From assembly GCA_003281385.1 (NCBI GenBank), contig QCCE01000009.1:1-64000 (forward strand): a stretch of 64,000 nucleotides of DNA, given 5' to 3'. Shown one piece after another: positions 32,632-43,079 of the stretch. This DNA comes from Prochlorococcus sp. AG-347-K17. GTDB taxonomy: Bacteria > Cyanobacteriota > Cyanobacteriia > PCC-6307 > Cyanobiaceae. The first letter of the stretch is position 1, and each line of letters begins with the position of its first letter. The position numbers were made by a program, and so were the translations under genes. The notes beneath the pieces were generated by a model. That model was not told the origin of the DNA. It ran no database searches and saw only the letters and a list, made by a program, of their open reading frames with translations.

Positions 32632-33417
32632 TTAACTATATATTTCTCTCAACATTTTAAGTGAAGATAGATCTTTCTCTAGTTGAGCAGAGATCCAAGT
32701 TTCAATAATAAATAATATTTTAAGCCAGACTTTTTTAGGTCCCAATAACTCTCCATTAGATTTTATTGGTAATTCAGGAAAAAGAAGTCTTTGTAATAGT
32801 GCAACTTCAGATGCATTTATTTTTAGATTACTTTGAGGATCTTCAATTGATGAAAATCCTTCACTTGGCAAATAATAACAACTCCATTCCCAATTTCCTA
32901 AAGGCGGAATAATAGGTTCTCCAGTTTTACAGCAATGATGAATTGGTAAATTTATACCTCCAATGGCTAATAGATGGATTAAAGATTGAATACTCATTGA
33001 GAGCATTTTAAAATCTTCTTCTTTAGATTCTTCATACAAATAAATCCTATCTAAATGTGCAAGAACACAAGATAAATAGTTTTGTTGCTCATCATTATTA
33101 CCTACTAATAAAAAAGTTAATTCAGTTATTGCTTGCGCAGCTGCAAGACATTCAATATTTTTCCCTAGACCAGAATAGCTTTTTAATATTTTAATTTGAC
33201 GCACAGATTTAAGATTTCTTTTCCCAAAAATTTGCAGACTTAAATATGTTAATGGAGTAGCTGCGGCAAGACTACTTTTAGGACGTCTAGCACCAGGTAC
33301 CGCTAATCGAACAATCCCCTGCTCATCAGTAAGAATAGTTATTAATCTATCATTCTCGCCTAATGGAGAAGCTTTAATACAAAGACCCTTTAGCCTGCAC
33401 TCACCAGAACCAGACAT
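32632..33417 (-). CDS. recO: DNA repair protein RecO
   Basis: The 261-aa protein has an N-terminal OB fold (RLKGLCIKASPLGENDRLITILT, then GIVRLAVPGARRPKS) and a helical C-terminal domain. The zinc-finger Cys of the family appear only in part (HHCCKTGEP and WSCYYL). It loads RecA with RecR at gaps. Its ATG directly follows the stop of the deoC-like gene, giving an hpf-deoC-recO unit. Confidence 0.88.
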   Translation of the reverse strand: MSGSGECRLKGLCIKASPLGENDRLITILTDEQGIVRLAVPGARRPKSSLAAATPLTYLSLQIFGKRNLKSVRQIKILKSYSGLGKNIECLAAAQAITELTFLLVGNNDEQQNYLSCVLAHLDRIYLYEESKEEDFKMLSMSIQSLIHLLAIGGINLPIHHCCKTGEPIIPPLGNWEWSCYYLPSEGFSSIEDPQSNLKINASEVALLQRLLFPELPIKSNGELLGPKKVWLKILFIIETWISAQLEKDLSSLKMLREIYS

Positions 33418-34074
33418 TTAAATTTTTAATTCTTGGAAAATCTCACAAAAATTAGAAGTTCCAACGCAACTAATTCCATTATCAAACAAATCAATAACTT
33501 GTGTCAGTTTTTTTATACCACCTACAACTTTGATTTGATTTTGTGAACCTGTTACTTTTAGGATTTCAGCTACTTCATTCAATGTGAGAGGAGGCCCAAA
33601 CCCGTCCCCGAATTGAAAATTTTTTATTCCTAACTCCAAAGATATTTCTATCGCATTGTAGAAAACTTCTTTTTGTAGTTTTGATTTATTTATGATTATT
33701 GAAACTGGTAATCCAGAAGACTTCACTTGCTCAATTTCAGCAGCGAAAGTTTCTAAGTTTCTTTTGGATAAATTGATAAAGTTTGGGATATATTCAATTC
33801 CGTTTGCACCTTTATCTTTTGCAAAATTAACTAATTCTTCAATAAATGTAACTGGTAAATCTGCTAAAGGGTAAGAAATGAGTGAGTTTATGTTTGCACT
33901 GTAATTGCCCAAACGATTTTGAAAATCATCTAGATAATTTAGTGAAGTAGAAATATTTTTGATATTGTATTTTCTTATCAAATCGCAATTCACACGGAAA
34001 TCTTCCCAGGATAGATAAGGGTTAATAATTATCGCATGAATTTTCTCGTTTAATTCATATTCAATATTGGGCAT
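33418..34074 (-). CDS. DeoC-like aldolase family protein lacking catalytic lysine
   Basis: The 218-aa TIM-barrel protein follows the DeoC (deoxyribose-phosphate aldolase) pattern: INPYLSWEDF at the N-terminus, SYPLADLPVTFIEELVNFAKDKGANGIEY in the middle, and KVVGGIKK near the end. The Schiff-base Lys expected in the IKTSTG-type strand is absent: the equivalent reads FQFGDGFG. The Asp of the GADEID(M/V) segment appears as Tyr. It is therefore probably not an active DERA. It sits between hpf and recO, touching both. Confidence 0.75.
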   Translation of the reverse strand: MPNIEYELNEKIHAIIINPYLSWEDFRVNCDLIRKYNIKNISTSLNYLDDFQNRLGNYSANINSLISYPLADLPVTFIEELVNFAKDKGANGIEYIPNFINLSKRNLETFAAEIEQVKSSGLPVSIIINKSKLQKEVFYNAIEISLELGIKNFQFGDGFGPPLTLNEVAEILKVTGSQNQIKVVGGIKKLTQVIDLFDNGISCVGTSNFCEIFQELKI

Positions 34075-34081
34075 TTAAAAC

Positions 34082-34666
34082 TTATTTAGATTGAATCAGT
34101 CCATAACCTCCATGATTCCTTTTATATATAACTTGAAGTTCATTATTTTTTTTATTTCGAAAAACATAAAAATCATGATCAATTAGATCTAATTGTTTTC
34201 TTGCTTCTTCTGATGAAATTGGATTCATTTCAAAGTATTTATTTTTTATAGATGGCTCAGGCAGACTTGCTTCTATTCCTTCTTTAAGTAAAGCTTCATC
34301 TAAAAAATTTGATTCCGTAGTTTCAATTGGGAAAGACTCTTTATTTTTAAATTTATTATTATGGATCGTTTTGTTGCTTCTTTCTTTGTATTTACGCAAT
34401 TTTCTACAAAGTTTATTTGAAACTAAATCAATGCTTGAGTATAGATTTTCAGTTTTTTCTTCAGCTCTAATAACAGTTCCATTGGCAAAAATTGTAACTT
34501 CTGCAGTCTGGAAGGAGACTCTTGGATTTTTTTCTATTGAAAGGTGTATGTCGGCTTCTTTAACGATATCCTTATAGTGATGTGTTGCTTTTTCTATCTT
34601 TGCCTCAGTATATTCTTTTAATGCTCCAGTGAGCTCAAGATTTTTCCCATGGATTAAAATTTTCAT
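34082..34666 (-). CDS. hpf: Long-form ribosome hibernation factor (LrtA/HPF)
   Basis: The 194-aa protein has an N-terminal S30AE domain (HGKNLELTGALKEYTEAKIEK, then ADIHLSIEKN) and a C-terminal dimerisation domain (PISSEEARKQLDLIDHDFYVFRNK and LQVIYKRNHGGYGLI). The long form dimerises 70S ribosomes. In cyanobacteria it is the light-repressed transcript lrtA product, expressed in the dark. It heads the hpf-deoC-like-recO block and diverges from lipB. Confidence 0.92.
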   Translation of the reverse strand: MKILIHGKNLELTGALKEYTEAKIEKATHHYKDIVKEADIHLSIEKNPRVSFQTAEVTIFANGTVIRAEEKTENLYSSIDLVSNKLCRKLRKYKERSNKTIHNNKFKNKESFPIETTESNFLDEALLKEGIEASLPEPSIKNKYFEMNPISSEEARKQLDLIDHDFYVFRNKKNNELQVIYKRNHGGYGLIQSK

Positions 34667-34710
34667 AACAAATCTAAAAATATTTACTTACTTTCTAAAT
34701 CTACTTAAAT

Positions 34711-35361
34711 ATGGTTAATAGAACAGCAATAATTAAACAACCTGATAAAATTTCTTTTTTCAATGATGTTTATAAATTACAAAAAGAATATCAGGAGGCA
34801 TTGATTTTAGATAACTCTAACCCTGATTTTATTTGGATAGGTGAGCATCAACTCTGTTATACGTTGGGTAGAGGATCTAATTATGATAATTTATTATTTT
34901 CTTTAAATGATAATAATTATGATGTTTTTAAGATTGATAGAGGTGGTGAGGTAACTTGTCATATGCCAGGACAATTAGTAACTTACTTGGTTTTAGATTT
35001 GAAAAATTTTAAAAAAGATTTAAATTGGTATTTAAGAAAAATTGAAGAAATTATTATAAAAATTCTTGGAACATTTAATATAGATTGTCATTCAAGAGAG
35101 GGTTTCACTGGTGTTTGGATAGGAAATAAGAAAATTGCTTCAATTGGAATTGGTTGTAAAAGATGGATTACAATAAATGGATTTTCAATCAATATTGACT
35201 GCGAATTAGAAAACTTTAATAAAATTGTTCCTTGCGGAATAAAAAATTGTCTTATGGCAAATATGGTTGATTACAATAAAAATTTAAATATTCAAGAAGT
35301 CAAGAGAATTGTTAAAAAAATCATTCAGGAAGAATTTAATTTTCATTTTGTATCAAAATAG
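34711..35361 (+). CDS. lipB: Octanoyltransferase LipB
   Basis: The 216-aa enzyme transfers octanoyl from ACP to lipoyl domains. It has [19 protein letters not shown], the [22 protein letters not shown] block, the catalytic Lys in [14 protein letters not shown] and the catalytic Cys in IVPCGIKN. One substrate, the E2 lipoyl domain (pdhC), is encoded about 3 kb downstream. It is 27 bases before the acyl-ACP synthetase gene. Confidence 0.93.
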   Translation: MVNRTAIIKQPDKISFFNDVYKLQKEYQEALILDNSNPDFIWIGEHQLCYTLGRGSNYDNLLFSLNDNNYDVFKIDRGGEVTCHMPGQLVTYLVLDLKNFKKDLNWYLRKIEEIIIKILGTFNIDCHSREGFTGVWIGNKKIASIGIGCKRWITINGFSINIDCELENFNKIVPCGIKNCLMANMVDYNKNLNIQEVKRIVKKIIQEEFNFHFVSK

Positions 35362-35388
35362 AAATTAAAATTTCAAAATTAATTTAAT

Positions 35389-37332
35389 ATGCGTGATTTA
35401 GCATACTGGCCTTCAGCTAAGCCTCTTTCTAAAAAAGATAAATTTGCTAAAAATAGAGATTTTATTAAGAACCTTCATCACATAGATCAAATTTGGGAAA
35501 AATTAAAATTTAAATGTGGTGATACTTTAGCTGTTTGCGATTTGAGAGGGAAATACAAAGAAAAATTTTCTTATTCTGAGCTGGCTAATTTAATAACAAA
35601 AGTCTCTTTTTCTTTTAAAAATTATGGTTTAGTAAAGGGGGATGTAGTTACTGTAATATCTGAAAATTCTCCAAGATGGCTAGTAGTTGATCAAGGCTTA
35701 ATGCGTTTAGGGGCTATAAATGCAGTGAGAGGTATTAATTCTCCTTCAGTAGAATTAGACTATATTATTGAGCACTCTAATTCAGTAGGTCTCATAGTTC
35801 AATCTAAGGAGATTTGGCTAAAGTTAAACAACAAAGAAGAATTAAAAAAAAGACTGAAATTTATAATCAATTTAGAAGATGAACAATTTGATAGTTTAAT
35901 AAGTTGGAATCAATTTATAAGAAAAGCAGAAAAAGAAAATTCAAAAACTAATAATATTGAAAAAATTAATCCAAAAATTGATGATGTTGCTACTATTCTT
36001 TATACTTCTGGGACAACAGGAAAACCTAAAGGTGTCCCTTTGACTCATGCAAATTTTCTGCATCAAATAATCAATTTAGCCTATATTGCTGATCCAGAAC
36101 CTGGGACCTCTGTATTAAGTGTGTTGCCTATCTGGCATTCTTATGAGAGGAGTGCTGAATACTTCTTTTTTTCATGTGGTTGTTCTCAATACTATACAAT
36201 TCCTAAATTCTTGAAAGATGATATTACACAAATAAAACCTGTTGTCATGGCTACTGTACCAAGACTATGGGAGGCAATACATGATGGTTTTTTTCAGGCC
36301 TTGAAAAAAATGCCTTCCAAAAAGCAAAAACTTATTAAGTTTTTGATAAGTAATAGTTCTGTTGTTAAAAGAAGTTTAAGAAAAATAAGAAATTTAGATA
36401 TCAATCAAATAACATTCAACTCAAAAATCCCCTTACTGGCTACTGTTATTGGCCGGTATCCATTACATAAATTATCTACTATTTTTTTATGGCCAAATAT
36501 TCTTAGACAACTATGCGGAGAAAAACTGAAATTTCCCATTAATGGCGGAGGTGCATTACCAGAACATGTGGATCTTTTTTTTGAATCTTTAGGCGTAGAT
36601 GTTTTGGTGGGATATGGACTCACAGAAACTAGTCCAGTTTTAACTTGTAGGAGAAGAGAATTAAACGTTAGAGGATCATCAGGTCAGCCTCTAGCATTTA
36701 CCGAAATCAAAATAGTGAATGATGATAAAAGAAAGATTCTGAAGTTTAGAGAAGTCGGAAAAATTCTTGTTAAGGGACCACAAGTAATGAAAGGTTATCT
36801 TAATAATGAATTAGCTACAAAAGATGTTTTATCCAAGGATGGTTGGTTTGATACTGGTGATTTAGGTTTTCTAATACCAAACGGTTCCCTTTTTATAACA
36901 GGAAGAGCCAAGGATACAATAGTGCTATCAAGCGGTGAAAACATAGAACCAAATCCGCTAGAGACCGAAATCCTTAGTTCTGAATTTATCAATCAAATTC
37001 AACTAGTAGGACAAGATAAGAAATGTTTAACGGCCCTCGTAGTGCCTAATGTCGAATTAGTTAAAAACAAGTTTTTGGAAGAAGACCTCTCAAAGTTAAA
37101 TCTGGATAAGAATATTGGTACATTTTTTAAATCACAAATTAATAATTTGCTTAAAAGTCGATTAGGAGCAAGATCAGAAGAACAAATATTAGATTGTTAT
37201 TTCGTTGATGCCTTTACTTTAGAAAATGGGTTGTTAACACAAACTCTTAAACAAAAAAGAAAAGAAATAGAAAGAAAGTATTCATTACAAATAGAAAATA
37301 TGTATGAACAGAAATTTAGTAAGAAAAATTGA
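35389..37332 (+). CDS. aas: Long-chain acyl-ACP synthetase/acyl-CoA ligase
   Basis: The 647-aa ANL-family enzyme has the P-loop YTSGTTGKPKGVPLTH (near residue 205), the GYGLTETSPVLT adenylate motif, WFDTGDLG and the hinge GRAKDTIVLSSGENIEP. Cyanobacterial AAS recycles free fatty acids released from membranes by attaching them to ACP. The size fits AAS/FadD of about 640 aa. It follows lipB with a short gap. Confidence 0.9.
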   Translation: MRDLAYWPSAKPLSKKDKFAKNRDFIKNLHHIDQIWEKLKFKCGDTLAVCDLRGKYKEKFSYSELANLITKVSFSFKNYGLVKGDVVTVISENSPRWLVVDQGLMRLGAINAVRGINSPSVELDYIIEHSNSVGLIVQSKEIWLKLNNKEELKKRLKFIINLEDEQFDSLISWNQFIRKAEKENSKTNNIEKINPKIDDVATILYTSGTTGKPKGVPLTHANFLHQIINLAYIADPEPGTSVLSVLPIWHSYERSAEYFFFSCGCSQYYTIPKFLKDDITQIKPVVMATVPRLWEAIHDGFFQALKKMPSKKQKLIKFLISNSSVVKRSLRKIRNLDINQITFNSKIPLLATVIGRYPLHKLSTIFLWPNILRQLCGEKLKFPINGGGALPEHVDLFFESLGVDVLVGYGLTETSPVLTCRRRELNVRGSSGQPLAFTEIKIVNDDKRKILKFREVGKILVKGPQVMKGYLNNELATKDVLSKDGWFDTGDLGFLIPNGSLFITGRAKDTIVLSSGENIEPNPLETEILSSEFINQIQLVGQDKKCLTALVVPNVELVKNKFLEEDLSKLNLDKNIGTFFKSQINNLLKSRLGARSEEQILDCYFVDAFTLENGLLTQTLKQKRKEIERKYSLQIENMYEQKFSKKN

Positions 37333-37370
37333 TATGTTCTTTCTATATTGGAAAGGTAATTTAATTTTTT

Positions 37371-37814
37371 ATGGAACCAAAAAACTCAATATCTATAAAG
37401 CGCTCAATAGCTATTAAAGCTGTAGTTACTCCAACTTGGAAGGAAGATGCTGAAAAAGAATTAAGTAAAGCAATTTCAAATATTGACCAGCAATTATCTC
37501 AACTTGAGCAGGAGGGGCAGCAAATAGTAAATAATATTAGATCCCAATCGGTTAATCCTCTAGATCCAAGAGTTCAAGAACAGGTTAGTCAAGTGCAACA
37601 ACAAGTCGCAGCAAAAAGAAATGAAATTGAAGAACAAAAAAGAAATCTACTTCAACAACAAAGTCAAGTTCGCGAATTAAAAATGGACGAAATTGTTGAT
37701 CAAGGGCAAGTAGATAGTTTCTGTGATGTCACTGTGGGCGACAATCTCATTCAAAAAATGCAAGTCTCGATTACTGTTAAAGATGGCGTTATTCAATCTA
37801 TAGATAATAATTAA
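37371..37814 (+). CDS. YlqD-family protein, 147 aa
   Basis: A short N-terminal segment (ISIKRSIAIKAVVTPTWKED) leads into a long Gln-rich coiled coil (residues about 35-105) and a compact C-terminal strand domain (IVDQGQVDSFCDVTVGDNLIQKMQVSITVKDG). This layout matches the YlqD family, conserved in cyanobacteria with no known function. It follows aas after a 38-base gap and could be on the same transcript. Confidence 0.75.
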   Translation: MEPKNSISIKRSIAIKAVVTPTWKEDAEKELSKAISNIDQQLSQLEQEGQQIVNNIRSQSVNPLDPRVQEQVSQVQQQVAAKRNEIEEQKRNLLQQQSQVRELKMDEIVDQGQVDSFCDVTVGDNLIQKMQVSITVKDGVIQSIDNN

Positions 37815-38034
37815 AAAAAAAGATTTATAGTTTTTTTATAAAATGAGTAAACCTTAATTGCGAAAAGTTTAATGTCCTAATCGATCTAAATTATTACTTT
37901 CTTAAGTTTTAAGAGTTTCCACTGAGAACATGATTTCGTATAATAATAACAAGTGTTTAAAAGGCGTCTAACCTCATAAATAGTAGACACTTTGGTAGGC
38001 AGTCCTTGAAAACCATTGCTATAACTAACTTCTT

Positions 38035-39402
38035 ATGTCTCACGAAATATTCATGCCTGCCTTGAGTTCTACTATGACGGAGGGCAAGATTGTGGAATGG
38101 TTGAAAAATCCGGGAGATAAGGTTGAAAGAGGCGAATCTGTCTTGGTTGTTGAATCTGACAAGGCAGATATGGATGTTGAATCTTTTCAAGATGGATATC
38201 TTGCTGCAGTTTTAATGCCTGCAGGCAGCACTGCTCCGGTAGGAGAAACTATTGGTGTCATTGTAGAAAATGAGGATGAGATAGCTTCTGTTCAAGAACA
38301 AAATAAAGGAAATCAACCCGAAGTCTCTACTTCAGACCAACTTGAATTGGTAAGCAATAAAACTGAAGAAAAACCAGTAGTCCAGACTGAAAATATCAAG
38401 AAAGAAGCTGAAGAAGTCGTCTTAAAGAGTGAAAAGCCTATCCCATCTTTTAATGTCGATCAAATTAATGCTGCAACAAGTAATGTTTCTTCGAGGATAA
38501 TTGCATCTCCAAGAGCTAAAAAACTTGCCTCTCAAATGGGTGTTGATTTAGCAAAGGTTCATGGATCTGGCCCTCACGGAAGGATTCAAGCCGATGATAT
38601 TTTAAAAGCTAATGGCCAACCTGTTTCTATACCATGGATAGGAGAAGGTGGTTCTCCTGCAAGTATTCCTGGTGCAAATTTGGGAGTTGAAAGTAAACCA
38701 GAAACTTCAGGAAATAGTTTTGGTAATCCTGGAGAAACAGTTCAATTTAATACTCTTCAAAAAGCGGTAAATAAAAATATGGAATCTAGTTTAGATGTTC
38801 CATGTTTTAGGGTGGGTTACTCTATCAATACAGATAAATTAGATAATTTCTACAAAAAGGTAAAACAGAACGGAGTTACTATGACTGCTTTACTTGTAAA
38901 AGCAGTTGCAAAGACACTAAAGAAACATCCTCAAGTTAACTCAAGCTTTTCAGAAAATGGAATTTCTTATCCAGAAAATATCAATATTGCTGTTGCTGTT
39001 GCAATGGAAGATGGGGGACTAATAACTCCAGTATTAAAAGAACCATGCAATACTGATTTATTTGAATTATCCAGGGAATGGAAAGATCTCGTAAAAAGAT
39101 CGAGATCAAAACAACTAGAACCAGATGAATACTCAACGGGAACATTTACCTTATCTAACCTTGGTATGTTTGGTGTTGATAGATTTGACGCAATACTACC
39201 CCCAGGGACTGGTGCGATCTTAGCGATAGCATCATCGAAACCAACTGTTGTAGCTAATAGTGATGGTTCAATATCTGTTAAAAAAATAATGCAAGTAAAT
39301 CTTACAGCTGATCACAGAGTGATCTATGGAGCTGATGGTGCTTCATTCTTGAAAGACTTGGCTAACCTGATTGAGAACGAGCCAGAGACACTTGTATCTT
39401 AA
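38035..39402 (+). CDS. pdhC: Dihydrolipoamide acetyltransferase, E2 of pyruvate dehydrogenase
   Basis: The 455-aa protein has one lipoyl domain (lipoyl Lys in ESDKADMDVES, near residue 44), a linker, a peripheral subunit-binding domain (SPRAKKLASQMGVDLAKVHGSG) and the catalytic acyltransferase domain ending in LTADHRVIYGADGASFL, which holds the catalytic His. It passes acetyl groups to CoA. E1 and E3 are not in this window. A 220-base leader region without genes precedes it. Confidence 0.92.
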   Translation: MSHEIFMPALSSTMTEGKIVEWLKNPGDKVERGESVLVVESDKADMDVESFQDGYLAAVLMPAGSTAPVGETIGVIVENEDEIASVQEQNKGNQPEVSTSDQLELVSNKTEEKPVVQTENIKKEAEEVVLKSEKPIPSFNVDQINAATSNVSSRIIASPRAKKLASQMGVDLAKVHGSGPHGRIQADDILKANGQPVSIPWIGEGGSPASIPGANLGVESKPETSGNSFGNPGETVQFNTLQKAVNKNMESSLDVPCFRVGYSINTDKLDNFYKKVKQNGVTMTALLVKAVAKTLKKHPQVNSSFSENGISYPENINIAVAVAMEDGGLITPVLKEPCNTDLFELSREWKDLVKRSRSKQLEPDEYSTGTFTLSNLGMFGVDRFDAILPPGTGAILAIASSKPTVVANSDGSISVKKIMQVNLTADHRVIYGADGASFLKDLANLIENEPETLVS

Positions 39403-39408
39403 ATTTAA

Positions 39409-40533
39409 TTGATTTCTCAAATTAATAAAGACGAAAGAGATTATAGGCTTGAATCTTATGATTATTTACTTGATCCTTCATTAATTGCTAGTAAACCTTC
39501 TGCAATTAGGCATGAATCAAGATTGATGATAGTTAGAAATAGTGTTTTAGAAGATGACTGCTTAACTAATAAATTTACCAAGAATCTTTTAGATGAATTT
39601 AGAGAAGGCGATCTTGTAGTTGTAAATAATACTAAAGTAATGAAGGCAAGGTTAAAGGTTGAATTAGAAAATGGGACGTTAGTCGAATTATTAGTCTTAG
39701 AAAGATCCCATGAATGTGTTTGGTTATGTTTGGCAAAGCCAGCGAAAAAGTTAAAAATAAATAGAAAAATAATATTAAAATCTCCTTCTGCACAAGATAT
39801 TAATTTGATGGTTGATGGGGTTGATGAAGAAACTGGAGGAAGATTTATTAAATTTCCTGAAAATATAACTGATCTCAATTCAATGAATGACCTTCTTGAT
39901 AAATACGGGGAAATCCCTCTCCCGCCTTATATAAAAAATACTGAAGAAGAATCTTTTCATGAGAATAGTTATCAAACTGAGTATGCAACTAATCCAGGGG
40001 CCGTTGCAGCGCCAACTGCTGGTTTACACTTAAGCAAAAGTCTTATTTCCAATCTAAAAAAAAAAGGAGTAATAATTTTACCGATAACTTTGCACGTGGG
40101 CTATGGGACATTCAAACCAATTGATCAAGAAGATTTAAGTAACTTAAAACTTCATAAAGAATGGGTAAGTGTTAATAAGGAAGTAGTGGAGGAAATAAAA
40201 AAAATAAAGAAAACAGATAGAAGAATAATTGCTATTGGGACAACTAGCGTGAGAGCTCTTGAAAGTTGTTATTCTCACGAAATTAATGACTATATTCCCA
40301 TAGCGAAGTACGTGGATTTAGTAATTAAGCCAGGTTATAAATTCAAGGTAGTTGATGGATTATTAACTAATTTTCATCTTCCTAAAAGTTCATTACTACT
40401 TTTAGTAAGTGCAATGATTGGTAGAGAAAGATTATTAGATTTGTATAAAAAAGCCATAAAAGAAAAATTTAGATTTTTCTCTTATGGCGATGCGATGTAT
40501 ATTTCACCAGATTCATTACTGGAGAAAAAATAG
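39409..40533 (+). CDS. queA: tRNA ribosyltransferase-isomerase QueA
   Basis: The 374-aa enzyme transfers the ribosyl of SAM to preQ1 in tRNA to form epoxyqueuosine. Landmarks are YDYLLDPSLIASKPSAIRHESRL, LVVVNNTKVMKARL, the substrate region GAVAAPTAGLHLSKSL, LHVGYGTFKPI and TNFHLPKSSLLLLVSAM. The start is TTG, 6 bases after the pdhC stop. It converges with cysK. Confidence 0.95.
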   Translation: MISQINKDERDYRLESYDYLLDPSLIASKPSAIRHESRLMIVRNSVLEDDCLTNKFTKNLLDEFREGDLVVVNNTKVMKARLKVELENGTLVELLVLERSHECVWLCLAKPAKKLKINRKIILKSPSAQDINLMVDGVDEETGGRFIKFPENITDLNSMNDLLDKYGEIPLPPYIKNTEEESFHENSYQTEYATNPGAVAAPTAGLHLSKSLISNLKKKGVIILPITLHVGYGTFKPIDQEDLSNLKLHKEWVSVNKEVVEEIKKIKKTDRRIIAIGTTSVRALESCYSHEINDYIPIAKYVDLVIKPGYKFKVVDGLLTNFHLPKSSLLLLVSAMIGRERLLDLYKKAIKEKFRFFSYGDAMYISPDSLLEKK

Positions 40534-40535
40534 AT

Positions 40536-41522
40536 TTAGGCTTTGACTGGTTCTTGAATGATTCCGCTTGGAACTTCAGTAAACATAATTGATGATAAAT
40601 ATCTCTCTGCTAAATCAGGTAGAACAACTACAATGGTTTTTCCCGCATATTCATCTTGTTCAGCTAATCTAACAGCAGCAGCAGCAGCAGCTCCACAAGA
40701 TATTCCGACTAATAGACCTTCTTCTTTTGCTAATCTAAGAGCCATCTCGATTGACTCGTCATTTGTCACCTGTATAACCTTATCAACTATTGATAAGTCA
40801 AGGTTCTTAGGAATAAATCCTGCTCCAATTCCTTGAATTTTATGTGGTCCAGATTTAACCTCTTCTCCATTCATTGTCTGTGTAATAACAGGACTATGTG
40901 ATGGTTCTACAGCTACAGAAGTGATATTTTTGCCCTTTTCTTGCTTAATGTATCTTGAAACTCCTGTAATTGTGCCGCCAGTTCCAACCCCTGCAACTAA
41001 GACATCAATTTCACCATCGCAATCATCCCAGATTTCTGGTCCAGTAGTCTTGAAATGAATTTCAGGGTTTGCTGGATTATCAAATTGACCCGGCATGAAA
41101 TATTGAGAAGGATTACTTTCTGCAATTTCTTTAGCCTTAGCTATTGCTCCAGGCATACCTTTTGATGCTTCTGTTAAAACAATTTCAGCACCCAACACTG
41201 CCATAACCCTTCTTCTTTCAATTGACATGGATTCTGGCATTGTAAGGATGAGTTTATAACCTCTTGCTGAAGCAGTAAAAGCTAGAGCAATTCCTGTATT
41301 TCCAGAAGTTGGCTCAACAATAGTTTTGTCTTTTGTAAGCTTCCCACTTTTCTCTGCATCCCAGATCATGTTGGCGCCAATCCTGCATTTGACACTATAA
41401 GCAGGGTTTCTACCTTCAATTTTTGCAAGTACTGTAGCTTTCGCGTTTTTAGTAACTGATTTTAATTTTACTAATGGAGTGTTTCCAATAGCAAAACTGT
41501 TGTCCTCATAAATTTTTGCCAT
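40536..41522 (-). CDS. cysK: Cysteine synthase A
   Basis: The 328-aa PLP enzyme makes cysteine from O-acetylserine and sulfide. The cofactor Lys lies in [11 protein letters not shown] (near residue 44), the substrate loop is [13 protein letters not shown] and the phosphate cup is [16 protein letters not shown]. The tail KAIV-type active-site closing segment is also present. It heads a leftward-reading cluster of sulfur amino acid genes, though the gaps suggest separate transcripts. Confidence 0.95.
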   Translation of the reverse strand: MAKIYEDNSFAIGNTPLVKLKSVTKNAKATVLAKIEGRNPAYSVKCRIGANMIWDAEKSGKLTKDKTIVEPTSGNTGIALAFTASARGYKLILTMPESMSIERRRVMAVLGAEIVLTEASKGMPGAIAKAKEIAESNPSQYFMPGQFDNPANPEIHFKTTGPEIWDDCDGEIDVLVAGVGTGGTITGVSRYIKQEKGKNITSVAVEPSHSPVITQTMNGEEVKSGPHKIQGIGAGFIPKNLDLSIVDKVIQVTNDESIEMALRLAKEEGLLVGISCGAAAAAAVRLAEQDEYAGKTIVVVLPDLAERYLSSIMFTEVPSGIIQEPVKA

Positions 41523-41606
41523 TTATATATTGAGAAAATATATATTAATACTAACTATTATTCAGAAAAATAGTATATAAGTTTCTATACGGTAAATACT
41601 AGGAAT

Positions 41607-43076
41607 TTAGAAATTATTTAGTGCTTCAGAAAAGCTTTTCCATAATTGATCTTGGTCTTCTAATCCAACTGATACTCTAATAAGGTGCGAAGGTATACCA
41701 AAACTTTCAGCCCAATCCAACTCGTCATAATGAGCTAGTAAAACATAAGGACAAACTAGAGTAAATTTTGTACCTAAACTAGGTCCTTTAGATACTTGTA
41801 GAGAATCATAAAATTTCTTGGCTTTTTTCAATCCTCCATTTAATTCAAATGATAATAAGCAGCCGTATCCTCCATCAGAAGTAAGTAAAGAATTAAAATT
41901 TGGACAATTTTCAGGATGGAAAATATTCTTAATCTCGCTATGAGTCTCTAATCTTTTTTTTAATTCTAAACATGCTTTATTTTGTTCAAAAACTCTTTGA
42001 TTTACATCTCTACTAACTTTCTCTAGATAAACAATATCTCCATCGGAAAGTATTGGAATATTAATCTCGTTTAATGCATTTCTAAACTGATCAATCCATT
42101 TGCTTTTTGGATTTAGTATTAGTGATCCGGCAAGAATATCACCACTACCTGAAAAAATTTTTGTAAGTGAAGTAAAAACTATATCTGCATGTTCTATGGA
42201 ATTTATATTTAAATTCGAACCAATTGTATCGTCAACAATTAACGGAACATTTAGCTTTTTTGCAATTTTTGAAATTTTTTTAATGTTTACACATTTGAGC
42301 ATTGGATTACTTGGAAGTTCAATAATTAATGCTGATGGATTTATTCTTTTGATTTCTAATTCAATATCCGCGCAATTTTCTTCTGTTATTAATTTTGCTC
42401 CGTGAAAGATTTTCATTGGTAATTTAAGTACATCTACATATGGAAAACCAACCTGGAGTGTTGGCTTAGCTGGAAATAATTTATATATGATTTCTAATGA
42501 TGTATGCAATGCAGACATTCCAGATGAAGTTAAGTGAATATCATTAGAGTCAATTTTTGTAGATTTAGAAATTCTATTTTTTATTCTTTGAGAACATTCA
42601 TTTACGTGAGATTTTGGAGGGCAATCTTCAAGACCTAGTTCTATAGCGGCAGCTCTTGAAGATAGACCAAGACCAGAATGTTGCCAAAAATATTTTGCAT
42701 AAATACTTCCTTCTTTTTCAGTTATTAAGAAAGCTAAATTATTTCTTTTTTCTATTAACGAGAATTGTTCAGAAGTATTTCTATCAATGTATTTTTTAGC
42801 TTTGTAAGCTATTCTTTCATTCGGATATGGCCAGATACTTTTATTGTTGTAGTAATTTTGTTTTTTTACTTTTTCGCATAATCTTTTAACTATGGGGTTT
42901 AGCCCGAATCGTGGGTAAATGGACTTCAATAAATTCATACATTCTTGATCTTTTTCCTCGTAATTTATTACATCATTCCAAGTTGGTAATGCTACAGAAA
43001 CAGCATGAATACTATCAGGAATTGCATATCCCAACTCTAAATTTTTCCATATAGGTTTTTTAAGTAAATCTCTCAA
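41607..43076 (-). CDS. Long cystathionine gamma-synthase-like PLP enzyme
   Basis: The 489-aa protein belongs to the Cys/Met metabolism PLP family, with the PLP Lys in TSLTKIFSGSGD (near residue 310), SSGMSALHTSLEI for phosphate binding, and VDDTIGSNLN. It is about 100 residues longer than MetB/MetC because of an N-terminal extension (YAIPDSIHAVSVALPTWNDVI, residues 17-37, onward). A role in O-acyl-homoserine sulfur transfer is inferred. Its stop follows the next gene's ATG by 3 bases (upstream partner at 43080). Confidence 0.8.
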   Translation of the reverse strand: MRDLLKKPIWKNLELGYAIPDSIHAVSVALPTWNDVINYEEKDQECMNLLKSIYPRFGLNPIVKRLCEKVKKQNYYNNKSIWPYPNERIAYKAKKYIDRNTSEQFSLIEKRNNLAFLITEKEGSIYAKYFWQHSGLGLSSRAAAIELGLEDCPPKSHVNECSQRIKNRISKSTKIDSNDIHLTSSGMSALHTSLEIIYKLFPAKPTLQVGFPYVDVLKLPMKIFHGAKLITEENCADIELEIKRINPSALIIELPSNPMLKCVNIKKISKIAKKLNVPLIVDDTIGSNLNINSIEHADIVFTSLTKIFSGSGDILAGSLILNPKSKWIDQFRNALNEINIPILSDGDIVYLEKVSRDVNQRVFEQNKACLELKKRLETHSEIKNIFHPENCPNFNSLLTSDGGYGCLLSFELNGGLKKAKKFYDSLQVSKGPSLGTKFTLVCPYVLLAHYDELDWAESFGIPSHLIRVSVGLEDQDQLWKSFSEALNNF

Positions 43077-43079
43077 TTT

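Noticed and set aside
40558..40836. 92-codon plus-strand frame opposite cysK
   Set aside because: It is the antisense shadow of cysK; its Ala-rich stretch mirrors the cysK Ala codons.
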